Shown: positions 8,395-16,308 of the stretch, in pieces | Position numbering within the stretch: the stretch's first letter is position 1 | Layout: every line of letters starts with the position of its first letter | Source of the DNA: Arthrobacter sp. B1I2 | GTDB lineage: Bacteria; Actinomycetota; Actinomycetes; Actinomycetales; Micrococcaceae | DNA: 64,000 bases | Direction of reading: 5' to 3' | Assembly (NCBI RefSeq): GCF_030816485.1 | Contig: NZ_JAUSYC010000001.1 | Location: forward strand, 558,001 to 622,000 | The notes under the pieces: generated by a model | What the model saw: the letters and a program-made list of their open reading frames with translations, nothing else | Database searches by the model: none | What the model was told of the DNA's origin: nothing | Program-made: the position numbers and the translations under genes

Positions 8395-8418
8395 CTGCGC
8401 ACGGGGACCAGTGCGCAG
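8395..8418 (+). other. Perfect 8-bp inverted repeat after brkB-like gene
   Basis: CTGCGCAC (8395-8402) and GTGCGCAG (8411-8418) with an eight-base loop, 18 bases after the stop. It precedes the stronger hairpin at 8429-8470 and may be a first mRNA 3'-end structure. Confidence 0.4.
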
Positions 8419-8428
8419 GGGGACTAGG

Positions 8429-8470
8429 CAGGACCTTCGAGATGGAGGAAAATTCATCTTGAAGGTCCTG
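8429..8470 (+). terminator. Strong rho-independent terminator after the BrkB-family gene
   Basis: Arms 8429-8444 and 8455-8470 form a 16-bp stem with one G-T wobble and a ten-base A-rich loop, followed by TTGTTTTT. This is the most canonical terminator in the window. The remaining stretch to 8715 (about 245 bases) shows no convincing gene; it holds a GGGTAT at 8497-8502 that could be a SigF-type -10, but the -35 spacing is poor. Confidence 0.75.
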
Positions 8471-8715
8471 TTGTTTTTCCCGGGATGCAATACTCCGGGT
8501 ATATACGGGGTCGGCGGTGAGATGGCCTCTTCTGAGACCGAGGCCAGTCCCCCCAGTCGCCGCCGGCCCCCCTCGCAACTCCCCGGGCCCTGGCCTAACT
8601 GGACAAAACGCCTTGAACTGCAATACTTTCTTGAATACCTCGCCGGGATCCTACGGAAACCGGCAGGTCCGCTGAAGCAGCCGGCGGCATCACTGTCAAC
8701 CCTTAATGAGCGGAC

Positions 8716-8973
8716 ATGCCTGCTACCCATTTTGAACAGTTTCTTGCCGAAGCAGTTGTCCCGGACAGGGAGCCCGGACTGGGCCTCGGACGCGACGAGC
8801 TATACGGCCTTTATACAAGCTGGTGCCTTCTGCACAAGGCCGAACTCCAGTCGCCGGCCGCCCTTTGGGAGGCCTTGCAGGACGCCGGAATCAACCCGGA
8901 CAGCAATAACCTCTCCATGACTGGACCAGCCGCGGCCGACTACATCGTGGCCAGCGCCCCGGACCTGGTGTAA
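8716..8973 (+). CDS. Hypothetical small acidic protein
   Basis: The 85-residue protein has no membrane segment. It contains DREPGLGLGRDELYGLYTSW and then an LQSPAALWEALQDAGI-type helical stretch. The pattern of an aromatic and Leu-rich amphipathic helix followed by NPDSNNLSMTGPAAADYIV looks like a folded domain rather than random translation. I do not recognise the family. It stands alone between the terminator at 8429 and the convergent hairpin at 9046. Confidence 0.65.
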   Translation: MPATHFEQFLAEAVVPDREPGLGLGRDELYGLYTSWCLLHKAELQSPAALWEALQDAGINPDSNNLSMTGPAAADYIVASAPDLV

Positions 8974-9045
8974 CAGCCCGGTAAGCGGGCCTCGTGAAGC
9001 GGGCCGATGAAAGGCCAGGGACGCTTCATGGCAGAGAGAGCTTAG

Positions 9046-9083
9046 AGAGAAGGGCTGTTGCCGTTGGGCAGCAGCCCTTCTCT
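9046..9083. terminator. Long bidirectional hairpin between convergent genes
   Basis: Arms 9046-9062 and 9067-9083 pair over 17 bp with one wobble and a GTTG tetraloop. It lies between the convergent genes ending at 8973 and 9165, so it can end transcription from both sides. There is no clear T run on either strand. Confidence 0.65.
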
Positions 9084-9164
9084 GCGTCCCAGGCCCGCTC
9101 CGTCTTCCGGACAGCTCATGGCTGGGCAAGCGCCAGGAGGTACGCGGCAACCCCCGGGTACCGC

Positions 9165-9854
9165 CTACTGTTTTTGCGGGAGGATGCGCGCCAGGGCGAA
9201 CCCGTCCCAGCCCTTGGAGCCGACGGTCTGGATGACGGTGGCGTCCAGCCGCGGGTGGTCGCCGAGCAGCTTGAGTGCATCAATGATCCCTGGCGCATTG
9301 ACGGGGTCGATCTCCGGATCGAGTACCGCCCCCTCCCAGATCGTGTTGTCCAGGACGACGGCCGCACCCGGCCTGCCGAGCCTGACGGCCCAGTCAAGGT
9401 AGCGGCTGTTGTTCTGCTTGTCGGCGTCGATGAAAATGAAGTCGAACGGCTCCCTGTCCTCTTCCTCGAGGGCGGCGAGGGTATCCAGTGCGGGGCCCAG
9501 CCGGATTTCCACCCTTTCCCCCAGGCCGGCGGCGTCGATATTGGCCCACGCCACCTCTGCATGCTGGGGCAGGTATTCGCACGTGACAATCTTGCCGTTG
9601 TGGGGAAGTCCCCGGCCCATCCAGATGGTGCTGCAGCCCGCCAGCGTCCCGATCTCCAGGATGCGGCGGGCACCGGACAACTGCACCAGGAGTTTCAGGA
9701 GCTTGCCGGCGTTTGGCGCCACCTCAATGGCCGGCATCCCGGCTTCGGCCGCAGCGCGGATGGCCTGCTGGACGGCTGCGTCCGGATGCACGACAGCACT
9801 GGATAAGAACTCCTCAGTGGCAATCCACTCCGGCCGGGGTTTGTGCTCGAACAT
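9165..9854 (-). CDS. Class I SAM-dependent O-methyltransferase (family 3, metal-dependent type)
   Basis: About 229 residues. The SAM-binding motif ILEIGTLAGCSTIWMG lies near residues 65-80. The metal and catalytic region FIFIDADKQNNSRYLDW lies near 137-153, followed by VVLDNTIWEG. This is the layout of caffeoyl-CoA and catechol O-methyltransferase-like enzymes. I chose the ATG at 9854 over a GTG two codons upstream. It is a single gene followed by the hairpin at 9046-9083. The physiological substrate is not indicated by context. Confidence 0.9.
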   Translation of the reverse strand: MFEHKPRPEWIATEEFLSSAVVHPDAAVQQAIRAAAEAGMPAIEVAPNAGKLLKLLVQLSGARRILEIGTLAGCSTIWMGRGLPHNGKIVTCEYLPQHAEVAWANIDAAGLGERVEIRLGPALDTLAALEEEDREPFDFIFIDADKQNNSRYLDWAVRLGRPGAAVVLDNTIWEGAVLDPEIDPVNAPGIIDALKLLGDHPRLDATVIQTVGSKGWDGFALARILPQKQ

Positions 9855-9914
9855 GGGCACAGTTTGGCACGCGGTGTCCCGGGGGTCCAGACACCGCGCC
9901 TCCCCAGCGCAGGC

Positions 9915-10238
9915 TTAGGGCTCCTGCGCCAGGGCGTTTTCGAGGCGGTCCACCTTCGCCGTCAGCTCGCCGCTGTAGCCGGGCCTGATGTCGGCCTTGA
10001 TCACCAGCGAGACGCGGCTGCCGTAGCGTCCCACGGCCTCGGTGGCCCGCTTAACGACGTCGAACACTTCATCCCACTCACCCTCAATGGTGGTGAACAT
10101 GGAATCCGTCTGGTTGGGCAGCCCGGACTCCCGGACGATCCTCACCGCGGCTGCAACGGCGTCGTGCACGGACGCGTCGGTTGGCCGGGAGCCCTCGCTG
10201 GGAACGCCTGATGGGGCAACAGAGAATGCAAGCAACAT
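9915..10238 (-). CDS. MTH1187/YkoF-like thiamine-binding family protein (DUF77)
   Basis: The 107-residue protein starts at MLLAFSVAPSG (ATG at 10238). It has the family features VHDAVAAAVRIVRESGLP, then TTIEGEWDEVFDVVKRA and the ending VIKADIRPG. Members form small ferredoxin-like tetramers, and some bind thiamine. Longer upstream reading in this frame is a shadow of the divergent TetR gene. It is divergent from that regulator with starts about 124 bases apart, so regulation by the TetR protein is possible. Confidence 0.85.
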   Translation of the reverse strand: MLLAFSVAPSGVPSEGSRPTDASVHDAVAAAVRIVRESGLPNQTDSMFTTIEGEWDEVFDVVKRATEAVGRYGSRVSLVIKADIRPGYSGELTAKVDRLENALAQEP

Positions 10239-10361
10239 GCCTCCCAGTCTCGCATGCGGCCTGGCGCCGCCGCAGGCCCGGGCGCGGCTGCCCGCCGTCA
10301 CATAAGCCCCTACCCCGCAGTAACGGTGTTGGCCCCGGGCTCCGTTGCTAACCTTTTGGGC

Positions 10362-11024
10362 ATGAGCCTCGCAGTCGCCCGAAAGCCCCTCCGCGCAGAC
10401 GCAGCGCGGAACGTGGACAAGATCATTACGGCGGCGCGCCAGTGTTTCCGGGAGTTCGGCCCGGAAGTGCCGCTCCAGACCATCGCAACCACCGCGGGCG
10501 TGGGCCCGGCAACCTTGTTCCGCAACTTCGCGGACAAGGAAGAACTGGTCCTGGCAGCGCTTAACCGGCAGCTCCGGCTCACCGTGGACCCCGTCATGGA
10601 CGGCGCCCTGGCCGATATTGATGCCGCTGCCGGGCTGTTGCGCGTGCTCGAGGCCCTGATGTCTGCCGCAAGCGACGACGCCAACCTGCTGTGCGCCGTG
10701 GCCGGCCGGCGGGAACTCCTCACCGGAATCACCGGATCGCTGATGGAATCCATGAGCGTCCTGCTGGTGCGCGGGCAAGGCCAGGGAAGCCTGCGCACAG
10801 ACATCTCCATGACGGACATGTTCCGGCTGCTCGCCATGCTGATCGGCGTTGTGGACACCATGGAACCGGGCTCTGATGCCTGGCGCCGGCCCCTGGCGCT
10901 GGTCGAGGACGCCATCCGCACGGTCCGCCCGTCACGCCCGCTTCCCGTGCTGGTTCCCGTCCCGGCTGCCGCAGCACCTGGCATCCCCGCCGGCACCATT
11001 GTCGGCACACAGCAGGTGCAATAA
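10362..11024 (+). CDS. TetR/AcrR family transcriptional regulator
   Basis: About 220 residues. The N-terminal helix-turn-helix spans residues 15-60, with VPLQTIATTAGVGPATLFRN followed by FADKEELVLAAL, the classic TetR DNA-binding domain. The C-terminal ligand domain (residues 75-200) resembles the SbtR-like subgroup. The ATG at 10362 was chosen because the sequence before it is Ala/Gly/Arg-rich and unlike a TetR leader. It is divergent from the thiamine-binding protein gene, its most likely local target. The ligand is unknown. Confidence 0.88.
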   Translation: MSLAVARKPLRADAARNVDKIITAARQCFREFGPEVPLQTIATTAGVGPATLFRNFADKEELVLAALNRQLRLTVDPVMDGALADIDAAAGLLRVLEALMSAASDDANLLCAVAGRRELLTGITGSLMESMSVLLVRGQGQGSLRTDISMTDMFRLLAMLIGVVDTMEPGSDAWRRPLALVEDAIRTVRPSRPLPVLVPVPAAAAPGIPAGTIVGTQQVQ

Positions 11025-11065
11025 ACTCAGAGCGGGGTTAGGCAGCCAGCCTCGATAATTGCGAG

Positions 11066-11347
11066 ATGGAGCAGACCCATGCATCTTTTCGTGCGTATCC
11101 GCCCTGCAACGGCCACGCTGCGATGAACAGCTCAAAGCTTTTCCGGTTCCTCACTGATCCACGCGGGCCGGAGGAAGTCCTGCCTACGCTGACATCCGGG
11201 GAACTCGTGGAACTGCTGGACGCCCTGTACCAGAACCTTGATACCCCTGAGCCTGAGTTCGGCGCGCAGGTCTGGTACGAAATGGGCGTCGAAGAAAGCT
11301 GCCGCAGGGCCGTCTCCCCTGACGGCGCCGCCCACGGGGTGGCCTAG
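11066..11347 (+). CDS. Hypothetical small acidic protein
   Basis: Up to 93 residues; an ATG at 11123 would give a 74-residue form starting MNSSKLFRFLTDP. The body EVLPTLTSGELVELLDALYQ, then EPEFGAQVWYEMGVEESCRR, looks like a real small helical protein. Neither start has a good ribosome-binding site. No membrane segment or known motif is visible. It follows the TetR gene by 41 bases and could be co-transcribed. Confidence 0.55.
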   Translation: MEQTHASFRAYPPCNGHAAMNSSKLFRFLTDPRGPEEVLPTLTSGELVELLDALYQNLDTPEPEFGAQVWYEMGVEESCRRAVSPDGAAHGVA

Positions 11348-11394
11348 CTACCGCTGTATCCAGCTCCTGCCAACCGGTCAGCGCCGCCCGGTTG

Positions 11395-11811
11395 TCAGGA
11401 GTCTTCCCGGCCTGCCTGCCCGGCGCCGGTTTCTTCCGCTTCGGCGCTGCCGTCAGTGCCGCGGGGCGCCTGTCCAGGTCGTGGCGGCTGTCCAGGTCCG
11501 GGACGCTCATTTCCCTCGTCCTGGTGTCCCTGGTGTTCGTGCCCCTGGTGCTCATGGAACTCGTTGGGGACGTGGTGCTTCGCCTCCATCAGATGCTGCT
11601 GGAGTTTCTCCTCGGCATCCCGGCGCCGCCGTGCGGTGTCCCGCAGTTCACGCGTTGATTCGGAGCCGCGGGGGTCCAGGTAGGCAGGCCGCTGCTTCCC
11701 GGACTGCTCCGCGGCAGGTACTCCAGCGCCATGCGCCTCGGCAGCGCTCTCTCCGGTGTCCTCGGTGCCGTGGCCGTCTTGCGGCTCAACCGGCGGTGAC
11801 TGTTCGTCCAT
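11395..11811 (-). CDS. Hypothetical hydrophilic protein with His/Glu/Gln repeats
   Basis: The 138-residue protein starts at the ATG at 11811 behind a strong AGGAGAAAT site. It is almost entirely hydrophilic. It contains an Arg/Glu helix (ELRDTARRRRDAEEKLQQHL), a repeat HEHQGHEHQGHQDE near residues 92-105, and a Pro/Gly-rich acidic tail. Such composition suggests disorder and possible metal binding by the His cluster, which is inference. It is upstream of no obvious partner on the same strand; the next minus-strand gene upstream ends at 11895. Confidence 0.65.
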   Translation of the reverse strand: MDEQSPPVEPQDGHGTEDTGESAAEAHGAGVPAAEQSGKQRPAYLDPRGSESTRELRDTARRRRDAEEKLQQHLMEAKHHVPNEFHEHQGHEHQGHQDEGNERPGPGQPPRPGQAPRGTDGSAEAEETGAGQAGREDS

Positions 11812-11894
11812 CTCGATTTCTCCTTTGGTGGCCGCCTGGGTCTTGGCTGCATCTCTTCCAGTCCACCACATATGGCATCCGGGATGTGGGTCCG

Positions 11895-12152
11895 CTAGGC
11901 GTTGCCCGCATCTGCACGCTTGCGGATTTCCTGCCGCACCAGGGCCTGCAGGGCCGGAACGGACGACGACGGGTCGAGGCCAAGTGCCGCACGGAGCCTT
12001 TGGGAGAGAATTTCCAGGTCCTCTTCCGGTACGTCCCTAAGGCCGGAAAAGCGCTTGAAGAAGCGTTTGGCTGGGAGGCCTGCACGCCGTCGGGCATTCT
12101 TGTGGCGGGGTCTGCCCGCCAAGCCCCCCAAAAGATGCAGCTGATTTTCCAT
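11895..12152 (-). CDS. Hypothetical small basic protein
   Basis: The 85-residue protein is Arg/Lys-rich at the N-terminus (RPRHKNARRRAGLPAKRFFK), followed by a helical stretch EEDLEILSQRLRAALGLDP and ALQALVRQEIRKRAD. The pattern of a basic N-terminus plus an amphipathic helix could suit nucleic-acid or membrane contact, but no family is recognised. The ribosome-binding site is weak. It is 83 bases upstream of the His-repeat gene on the same strand. Confidence 0.5.
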   Translation of the reverse strand: MENQLHLLGGLAGRPRHKNARRRAGLPAKRFFKRFSGLRDVPEEDLEILSQRLRAALGLDPSSSVPALQALVRQEIRKRADAGNA

Positions 12153-12264
12153 GGTCGCCGTTCATAGGAATGCCATGGCCAACTGCATAAGCCGATCTCA
12201 TAGTACAACCGCCAACCCGCCTGTAAAGTGACCTGCGTCACGACTCTTGCCGGCGGGCACCCTG

Positions 12265-12576
12265 TCAGTTCCAGCCCAAAGCCCTCAGCAGAGCAGCTGT
12301 GCCGGCTCCGGCGATGACCACCACCAGGAAGGGTGCCCGGCACACCAGTGCGATCGCGGCCGCGGCAAGCGCCCCCAGCCTGGCGTCCGCGGCGAGTCCT
12401 TGGCCCGACACCACGGCGTTCACCACGGTCAGGGAGGCAAGCAGGCCGATGGTCACGGTGCCCGCAACGCGTGATATGCGCGGGTCCTCCAGAAATCGGG
12501 CGGGCACGAAATACCCCACGATTTTCCAGGCATAGGCAAGCGCGCAGGCCACAAGCAGCCAGATCCACAAGCTCAT
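12265..12576 (-). CDS. azlD: AzlD-family branched-chain amino acid transport subunit
   Basis: The 103-residue protein has three to four membrane helices (LWIWLLVACALAYAWKIVGY, ISRVAGTVTIGLLASLTVVN, AIALVCRAPFLVVVIAGAG). The motif RAPFLVVVIAGAGTAALLRA near the end is typical of AzlD. Its ATG at 12576 overlaps the azlC stop by four bases. AzlCD pairs are known or predicted exporters of branched-chain amino acids, and AzlD is the small partner. The pairing here makes the call firm; the exact substrate is inferred from the family. Confidence 0.88.
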   Translation of the reverse strand: MSLWIWLLVACALAYAWKIVGYFVPARFLEDPRISRVAGTVTIGLLASLTVVNAVVSGQGLAADARLGALAAAAIALVCRAPFLVVVIAGAGTAALLRALGWN

Positions 12577-13364
12577 GCGCCTGCCCCCGGATCCGTGCCT
12601 TTCGTACTCTGCCCGTCCGTACGGGGGCCGCTTACCTCCCGGTGGTGGCCGGGGTGATGCCCGGCGTAAGGCTCGATGTCCGGCTCAAGGCCCTCGTCAC
12701 GGCGCCCGTGGCTGAACCAGCCCATCAGGGCGGCCACCAAGGCAGCCACCAGGATGGGTACGCCAGCAGGCACAAAGGGAACGGCAACTACGGTGGCCAC
12801 GGCGCACACCACCGCGATGGCGACGGGCTCCCTGCCCTTGAGACGCGGCCAGAGCAACGCCAGGAAAGCGGCGACGGCGGCACCATCGAGCCCCCACTGC
12901 TTGGGATCGCCCAAGCTGCTGCCCGCTACCGCACCCACGGCCGTGAAGAGGTTCCACAACACGTAGACGCCAATCCCGGCAGCCCAGAATCCACGCCGCT
13001 GCTCGGCCGGGTCCGTCTGGCCCGTACTGGTGGCTGTGGATTCGTCGATGGTCAGCTGCGCGCCTACGTACTTGCGCCAGCCGGTGGGCCGCAGCAGCGC
13101 GTTCAGCTGCATGCCGTAGATGCCGTTGCGCATGCCCAGTAGGGTCGCAGCGCCCATGGCCGCGATACCCGAACCACCACCTGCCACCACGCCGATGAAT
13201 GCGAACTGCGAACCGCCGCTGAAGAGGAGCAGGCTCAGGGCCATGGTCTGCCAGAAGTTGAACCCGGATGTCACGGCGAGCGCCCCGAAGGACACCCCGT
13301 ACAGGCCGGTGGCGATGCTGATGGAGATACCCACCCTGACCGCCGGCGAGGCCAACAGCTTCAC
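12573..13364 (-). CDS. azlC: AzlC-family branched-chain amino acid permease
   Basis: About 263 residues with some seven to eight membrane helices. Family stretches are GLYGVSFGALAVTSGFNFWQ, SGGSQFAFIGVVAGGG and LLGMRNGIYGMQLN. A hydrophilic His/Gly-rich tail of about 40 residues ends the protein. I chose the GTG at 13364: it overlaps the DoxX stop as GTGA and has GGAG eight bases upstream. An ATG at 13421 would add 19 residues but overlaps the upstream gene by 61 bases. It is translationally linked to azlD and probably co-transcribed with the DoxX gene. Confidence 0.88.
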   Translation of the reverse strand: MKLLASPAVRVGISISIATGLYGVSFGALAVTSGFNFWQTMALSLLLFSGGSQFAFIGVVAGGGSGIAAMGAATLLGMRNGIYGMQLNALLRPTGWRKYVGAQLTIDESTATSTGQTDPAEQRRGFWAAGIGVYVLWNLFTAVGAVAGSSLGDPKQWGLDGAAVAAFLALLWPRLKGREPVAIAVVCAVATVVAVPFVPAGVPILVAALVAALMGWFSHGRRDEGLEPDIEPYAGHHPGHHREVSGPRTDGQSTKGTDPGAGA

Positions 13365-13861
13365 ATCCGTGCTCCAGTTCCAGCTGCCTGCAGCGAGGGT
13401 TTCCGCAGGCTCCAGGCCCACACGATCAGCGGCGCCTGGAGCGGCAGCCGGACGGTGTGTATCTTCCGCCGGCGGGGTGTGCCCTGCGGGCCGTATGCCC
13501 TTACGAGGGCGTCAACATGTCCTGCCAGGAAGGCGGTGAACATCGCCGTGAGGGCCGTGGCAGTCAGCTTTCGGGTAGGCGGCAGGATGATTCCGACGGC
13601 GGCTGCCAGCTCCAGCAGCCCGCTCACGGCGATCCACTCATCCCGCGACAGGATGGCCAGCGGAGGGTTGACTACAGCGTTTTTGTTCGTGCCGGGTTCC
13701 GGATCTTGGCCAAGTTCCGGATCCCGGCGGCAGAGATATTCCGGAACTATGTCGCGGTAAAAGCCGGGATCCCTGAAGTGCTTGCCCGCGCTGGCCAGCA
13801 GGGCTCCCATGGCAGCTGCGGACAGGTTTTTGACAGCACGGCCGGACCAGGGAAAAGACAT
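13361..13861 (-). CDS. DoxX-family membrane protein
   Basis: About 166 residues with four hydrophobic segments (MGALLASAGKHFRDPGFY region, AVSGLLELAAAVGIILPPTR, ATALTAMFTAFLAGHVDALV, LQAPLIVWAWSLRKP). The Glu in SGLLELAAAVGIIL and the overall layout match DoxX-like proteins. The ATG at 13861 is preferred over a TTG four codons upstream. Its stop overlaps the azlC start. DoxX-like proteins are linked in some actinobacteria to oxidative-stress or quinone complexes, but no such partner is present here. Confidence 0.8.
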   Translation of the reverse strand: MSFPWSGRAVKNLSAAAMGALLASAGKHFRDPGFYRDIVPEYLCRRDPELGQDPEPGTNKNAVVNPPLAILSRDEWIAVSGLLELAAAVGIILPPTRKLTATALTAMFTAFLAGHVDALVRAYGPQGTPRRRKIHTVRLPLQAPLIVWAWSLRKPSLQAAGTGARM

Positions 13862-13951
13862 GGAACCACTCAATCACAGCCGCGGCGGCGGCCAGAAACC
13901 GGTGGGTTAGGGCAGGCCGGCGACGGCGGAACCGCCGCGTGCGTGCGGCGG

Positions 13952-15349
13952 TCATGCCCAGGCCGGCGGCGAGCTTCCGTAGGGCGGTGGCGGGGACGGG
14001 TAGTCCAGCCGCTGGCCCGCGGCCATCAACGGCGGACCAACATAGCGGAGCTTTCCGTAGCTGCTGTCCATCCACCGGTATTCGGGTGCGGGCACTTCTG
14101 CCGGGCGTTCAGTGTTCTTTGGAAGGGAAAACAGTTCCTCGGCGGTGCGGGCAAGCGACAGGTGTGCGGAGCCACCCGTCCCCGCCTCCCGGCGTCCATC
14201 CAGAAGGCGGACGGCAGCCGCAGCAACGCCGTACCCTGTGGCGTGGTCCAGCGCCTGGACCGGAAGGGCACCTGGGCGCCATCCGCCGTCGTCGTTGTCC
14301 TTCCCGTAGACGTGCGCGATTCCGCAGGCGGCCTGGACGATGCTGTCAAAGCCGCGCGTACCGCTCCATGGCCCCGTGCTGCCCCAACTGTCGAGGGTGA
14401 CCACCACCAGCCCGGGGTGCGATGCCAGAAGTTCCCCCGGGTTGAGCCCGAAGCGGCCAAGGGCGCCGTGCCGGTAGCCAGTAATAACGACGTCGGCACC
14501 GGCCACGAGCTGCTGGAGGTCGTGCCGGCTCTGCGGGAGCCCGAGATCAGCCTCCGCGCTGCGCTTGCCGAATGCCGTGTCCACGAACTGGTCTTCGATT
14601 TCCGGTAAGGCAGGCGGGTCGATCCGCAGGACGTCGGCTCCCAGCGCCGCCAGCAGGCGGGTGGCCACCGGCCCAGCGATCACCCGGGTCAGGTCCAAAA
14701 CCCGCAGCCCGTCCAGGGCCCGCAGCCCGTCATGGGGCAAGCCGCTATGGGGCGGGCCGTCGACGTGCCCGTTACCGGCGCCGGAACCGCCGCCCGCAGC
14801 TGTCGCCGCTGCAAAATCCTGCAGCCCTAAACCGGCTGTGGTGCCGTTGGCGAACTCGAAGGCAACCCAGGGCCCGGAGCCCGCCGCCCGGCCCATGTCC
14901 GAGGCCAGCCATTCACTGCGTGTCCTGACGGCCGAGGCTATCCCGCCGTGGCCCTGGATGGCGGCCTCGGCCTCCAGGGCCGTCATGGAGCGAAGTTCCC
15001 GTTCAACCCCCTCCGCGGAGGTGGCACCCAACGCCTGCAGCAGCCGCTGCTCATGGTGCGGGTAGTTCGCGTGGAGCCGGATCCAGCCGTCGCCGGTGCG
15101 CCGGAAGCCGGAGAGGGGCGCGAAGCCTTGCGGTGCACGTCCGGCGATGCGCAGGTGTCCGAAGGAATCGAAGGCAGCAGCAGTGAGCTCGGGTGTGGTG
15201 CTGAAACGGCCAGGGGTGCGGGCATACAGGTTCAGCGCCGCAGCCGCGGCTCCTACGGACTGCAGTGCCAGGCCTTCGACGTCGAGCGGCCCGGCCCACC
15301 AGCGGCGCGGGGAATATGGACCCGGCGAATACAGGCGCGGGGTGCCCAT
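13952..15349 (-). CDS. CaiB/BaiF-family (class III) CoA transferase with unusual domain order
   Basis: The 465-residue protein has the large-domain signature LRVLDLTRVIAGPVATRLLA near residue 215, not at the N-terminus as usual. The likely catalytic aspartate is in RGFDSIVQAACGIAHVYG. The preceding 200 residues contain DGWIRLHANYPHHEQRLLQA, which resembles the small-domain segment that normally comes later. The protein may be a fused, partly duplicated or permuted family III CoA transferase. The ATG is at 15349. It lies nine bases before the stop of the glycerophosphodiesterase reading frame upstream. The acid substrate is unknown. Confidence 0.8.
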   Translation of the reverse strand: MGTPRLYSPGPYSPRRWWAGPLDVEGLALQSVGAAAAALNLYARTPGRFSTTPELTAAAFDSFGHLRIAGRAPQGFAPLSGFRRTGDGWIRLHANYPHHEQRLLQALGATSAEGVERELRSMTALEAEAAIQGHGGIASAVRTRSEWLASDMGRAAGSGPWVAFEFANGTTAGLGLQDFAAATAAGGGSGAGNGHVDGPPHSGLPHDGLRALDGLRVLDLTRVIAGPVATRLLAALGADVLRIDPPALPEIEDQFVDTAFGKRSAEADLGLPQSRHDLQQLVAGADVVITGYRHGALGRFGLNPGELLASHPGLVVVTLDSWGSTGPWSGTRGFDSIVQAACGIAHVYGKDNDDGGWRPGALPVQALDHATGYGVAAAAVRLLDGRREAGTGGSAHLSLARTAEELFSLPKNTERPAEVPAPEYRWMDSSYGKLRYVGPPLMAAGQRLDYPSPPPPYGSSPPAWA

Positions 15350-15358
15350 GTGTCCGCC

Positions 15359-16259
15359 CTACTTTCCCTGCGGTGAGGCCATGTGGAGCTGGTCAAGGAC
15401 ACGGGCCGGCACGTTGGTGGTGATTTCCTGGATGCCCAGCTCCTGGCAGAGGGCCACGTCCTCCGGCGAGTCCACGGTCCACACGCGGAAGCGCCGGCCG
15501 GATTCCAGCCAGCGGCGAATGGTGCCGGGGCGCTCGCGGACATAGTCGATGCCAGGGCCCGCCATGCCCACCTCGCAGTCGTCCAGGATCTGTTCACCCT
15601 CCAGCTGCGTGGCCTTCATGAAGTTGGCGATGGCGCCGCCGGCAATTGGCCCCACGCCCAGTCCACCGCGGATCTCGTGGATGGTGAGATCGTCGACGAG
15701 CTGGCAAATGTACTGGGGCGGGACGGAGCGGAGCAGATGGCGGACGGAATCCGGACTGAAACTCATGAAGGTCACGGCCACGTTGTCCACCGTGGAGCTC
15801 CGGGGGTCCCAGCCCTCGCTGCGGAGGACCTCCAGCACCCGGTCCTCCAGTTTCAGCTGGTAGGGGCTGGGATGTTTCAGCTCGATGGCGAGCCTTACGG
15901 CGCGGCCCGCTCCACGGAGGACGTCCAGCAACTCAGGGAGGGTGAGGAGCTGTTCCGAGCGTGCCCCATAGGTTTCGGGGATGCGGACGCCCTTTCCAGG
16001 ACGAAAAATCCAGCTGGTGCAGCTCGCGCAGGGTCCGTTCAGCCACCGGCCCCGTCCCGTCCGAGGTGCGGTCCAGGTTGGCGTCGTGGAGCAGGACCAG
16101 GTGCTGGTCCCTGGTCAGGTGGACATCGCACTCCACCCCGTCCGCCCCGTCAGCCAGGGCCTGCAGGTAGGCGGCGCGGGTGTGTTCGGCGTAGGCGCCG
16201 CTTGAACCGCGGTGGGCAAAGACCAGCGGCCGCTGCAGCACTGACTCGTCAATTGTCAT
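15359..16259 (-). pseudogene. Glycerophosphodiester phosphodiesterase, interrupted by a +1 frameshift at about 15990-15992
   Basis: The N-terminal part starts at the ATG at 16259 and carries FAHRGSSGAYAEHTRAAYLQ, then DGVECDVHLTRDQHLVLLHD, the GDPD catalytic region. It runs to LDFSSWKG and then shifts into nonsense, stopping at 15933. Dropping one C from the plus-strand CCC at 15990-15992 restores KGVRIPETYGARSEQLLTLP, which joins directly to the second frame (LLDVLRGAGRAVRLAIELKH) ending at 15359. The rebuilt protein has about 299 residues, normal for the family, which hydrolyses glycerophosphodiesters to glycerol-3-phosphate. No other damage is visible, so a base-calling or assembly error is as likely as a true pseudogene. 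Confidence 0.85.
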
Positions 16260-16308
16260 GGACACACGGTAGCCGACCCGCCCCCGCCTTCGGGGCTAGG
16301 CTTGGCAC

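Noticed and set aside
8497..8502. GGGTAT as a SigF-type -10 promoter element
   Set aside because: The only GTTT-like -35 lies in the terminator T run with a spacer that is too long, and no gene starts within 200 bases.
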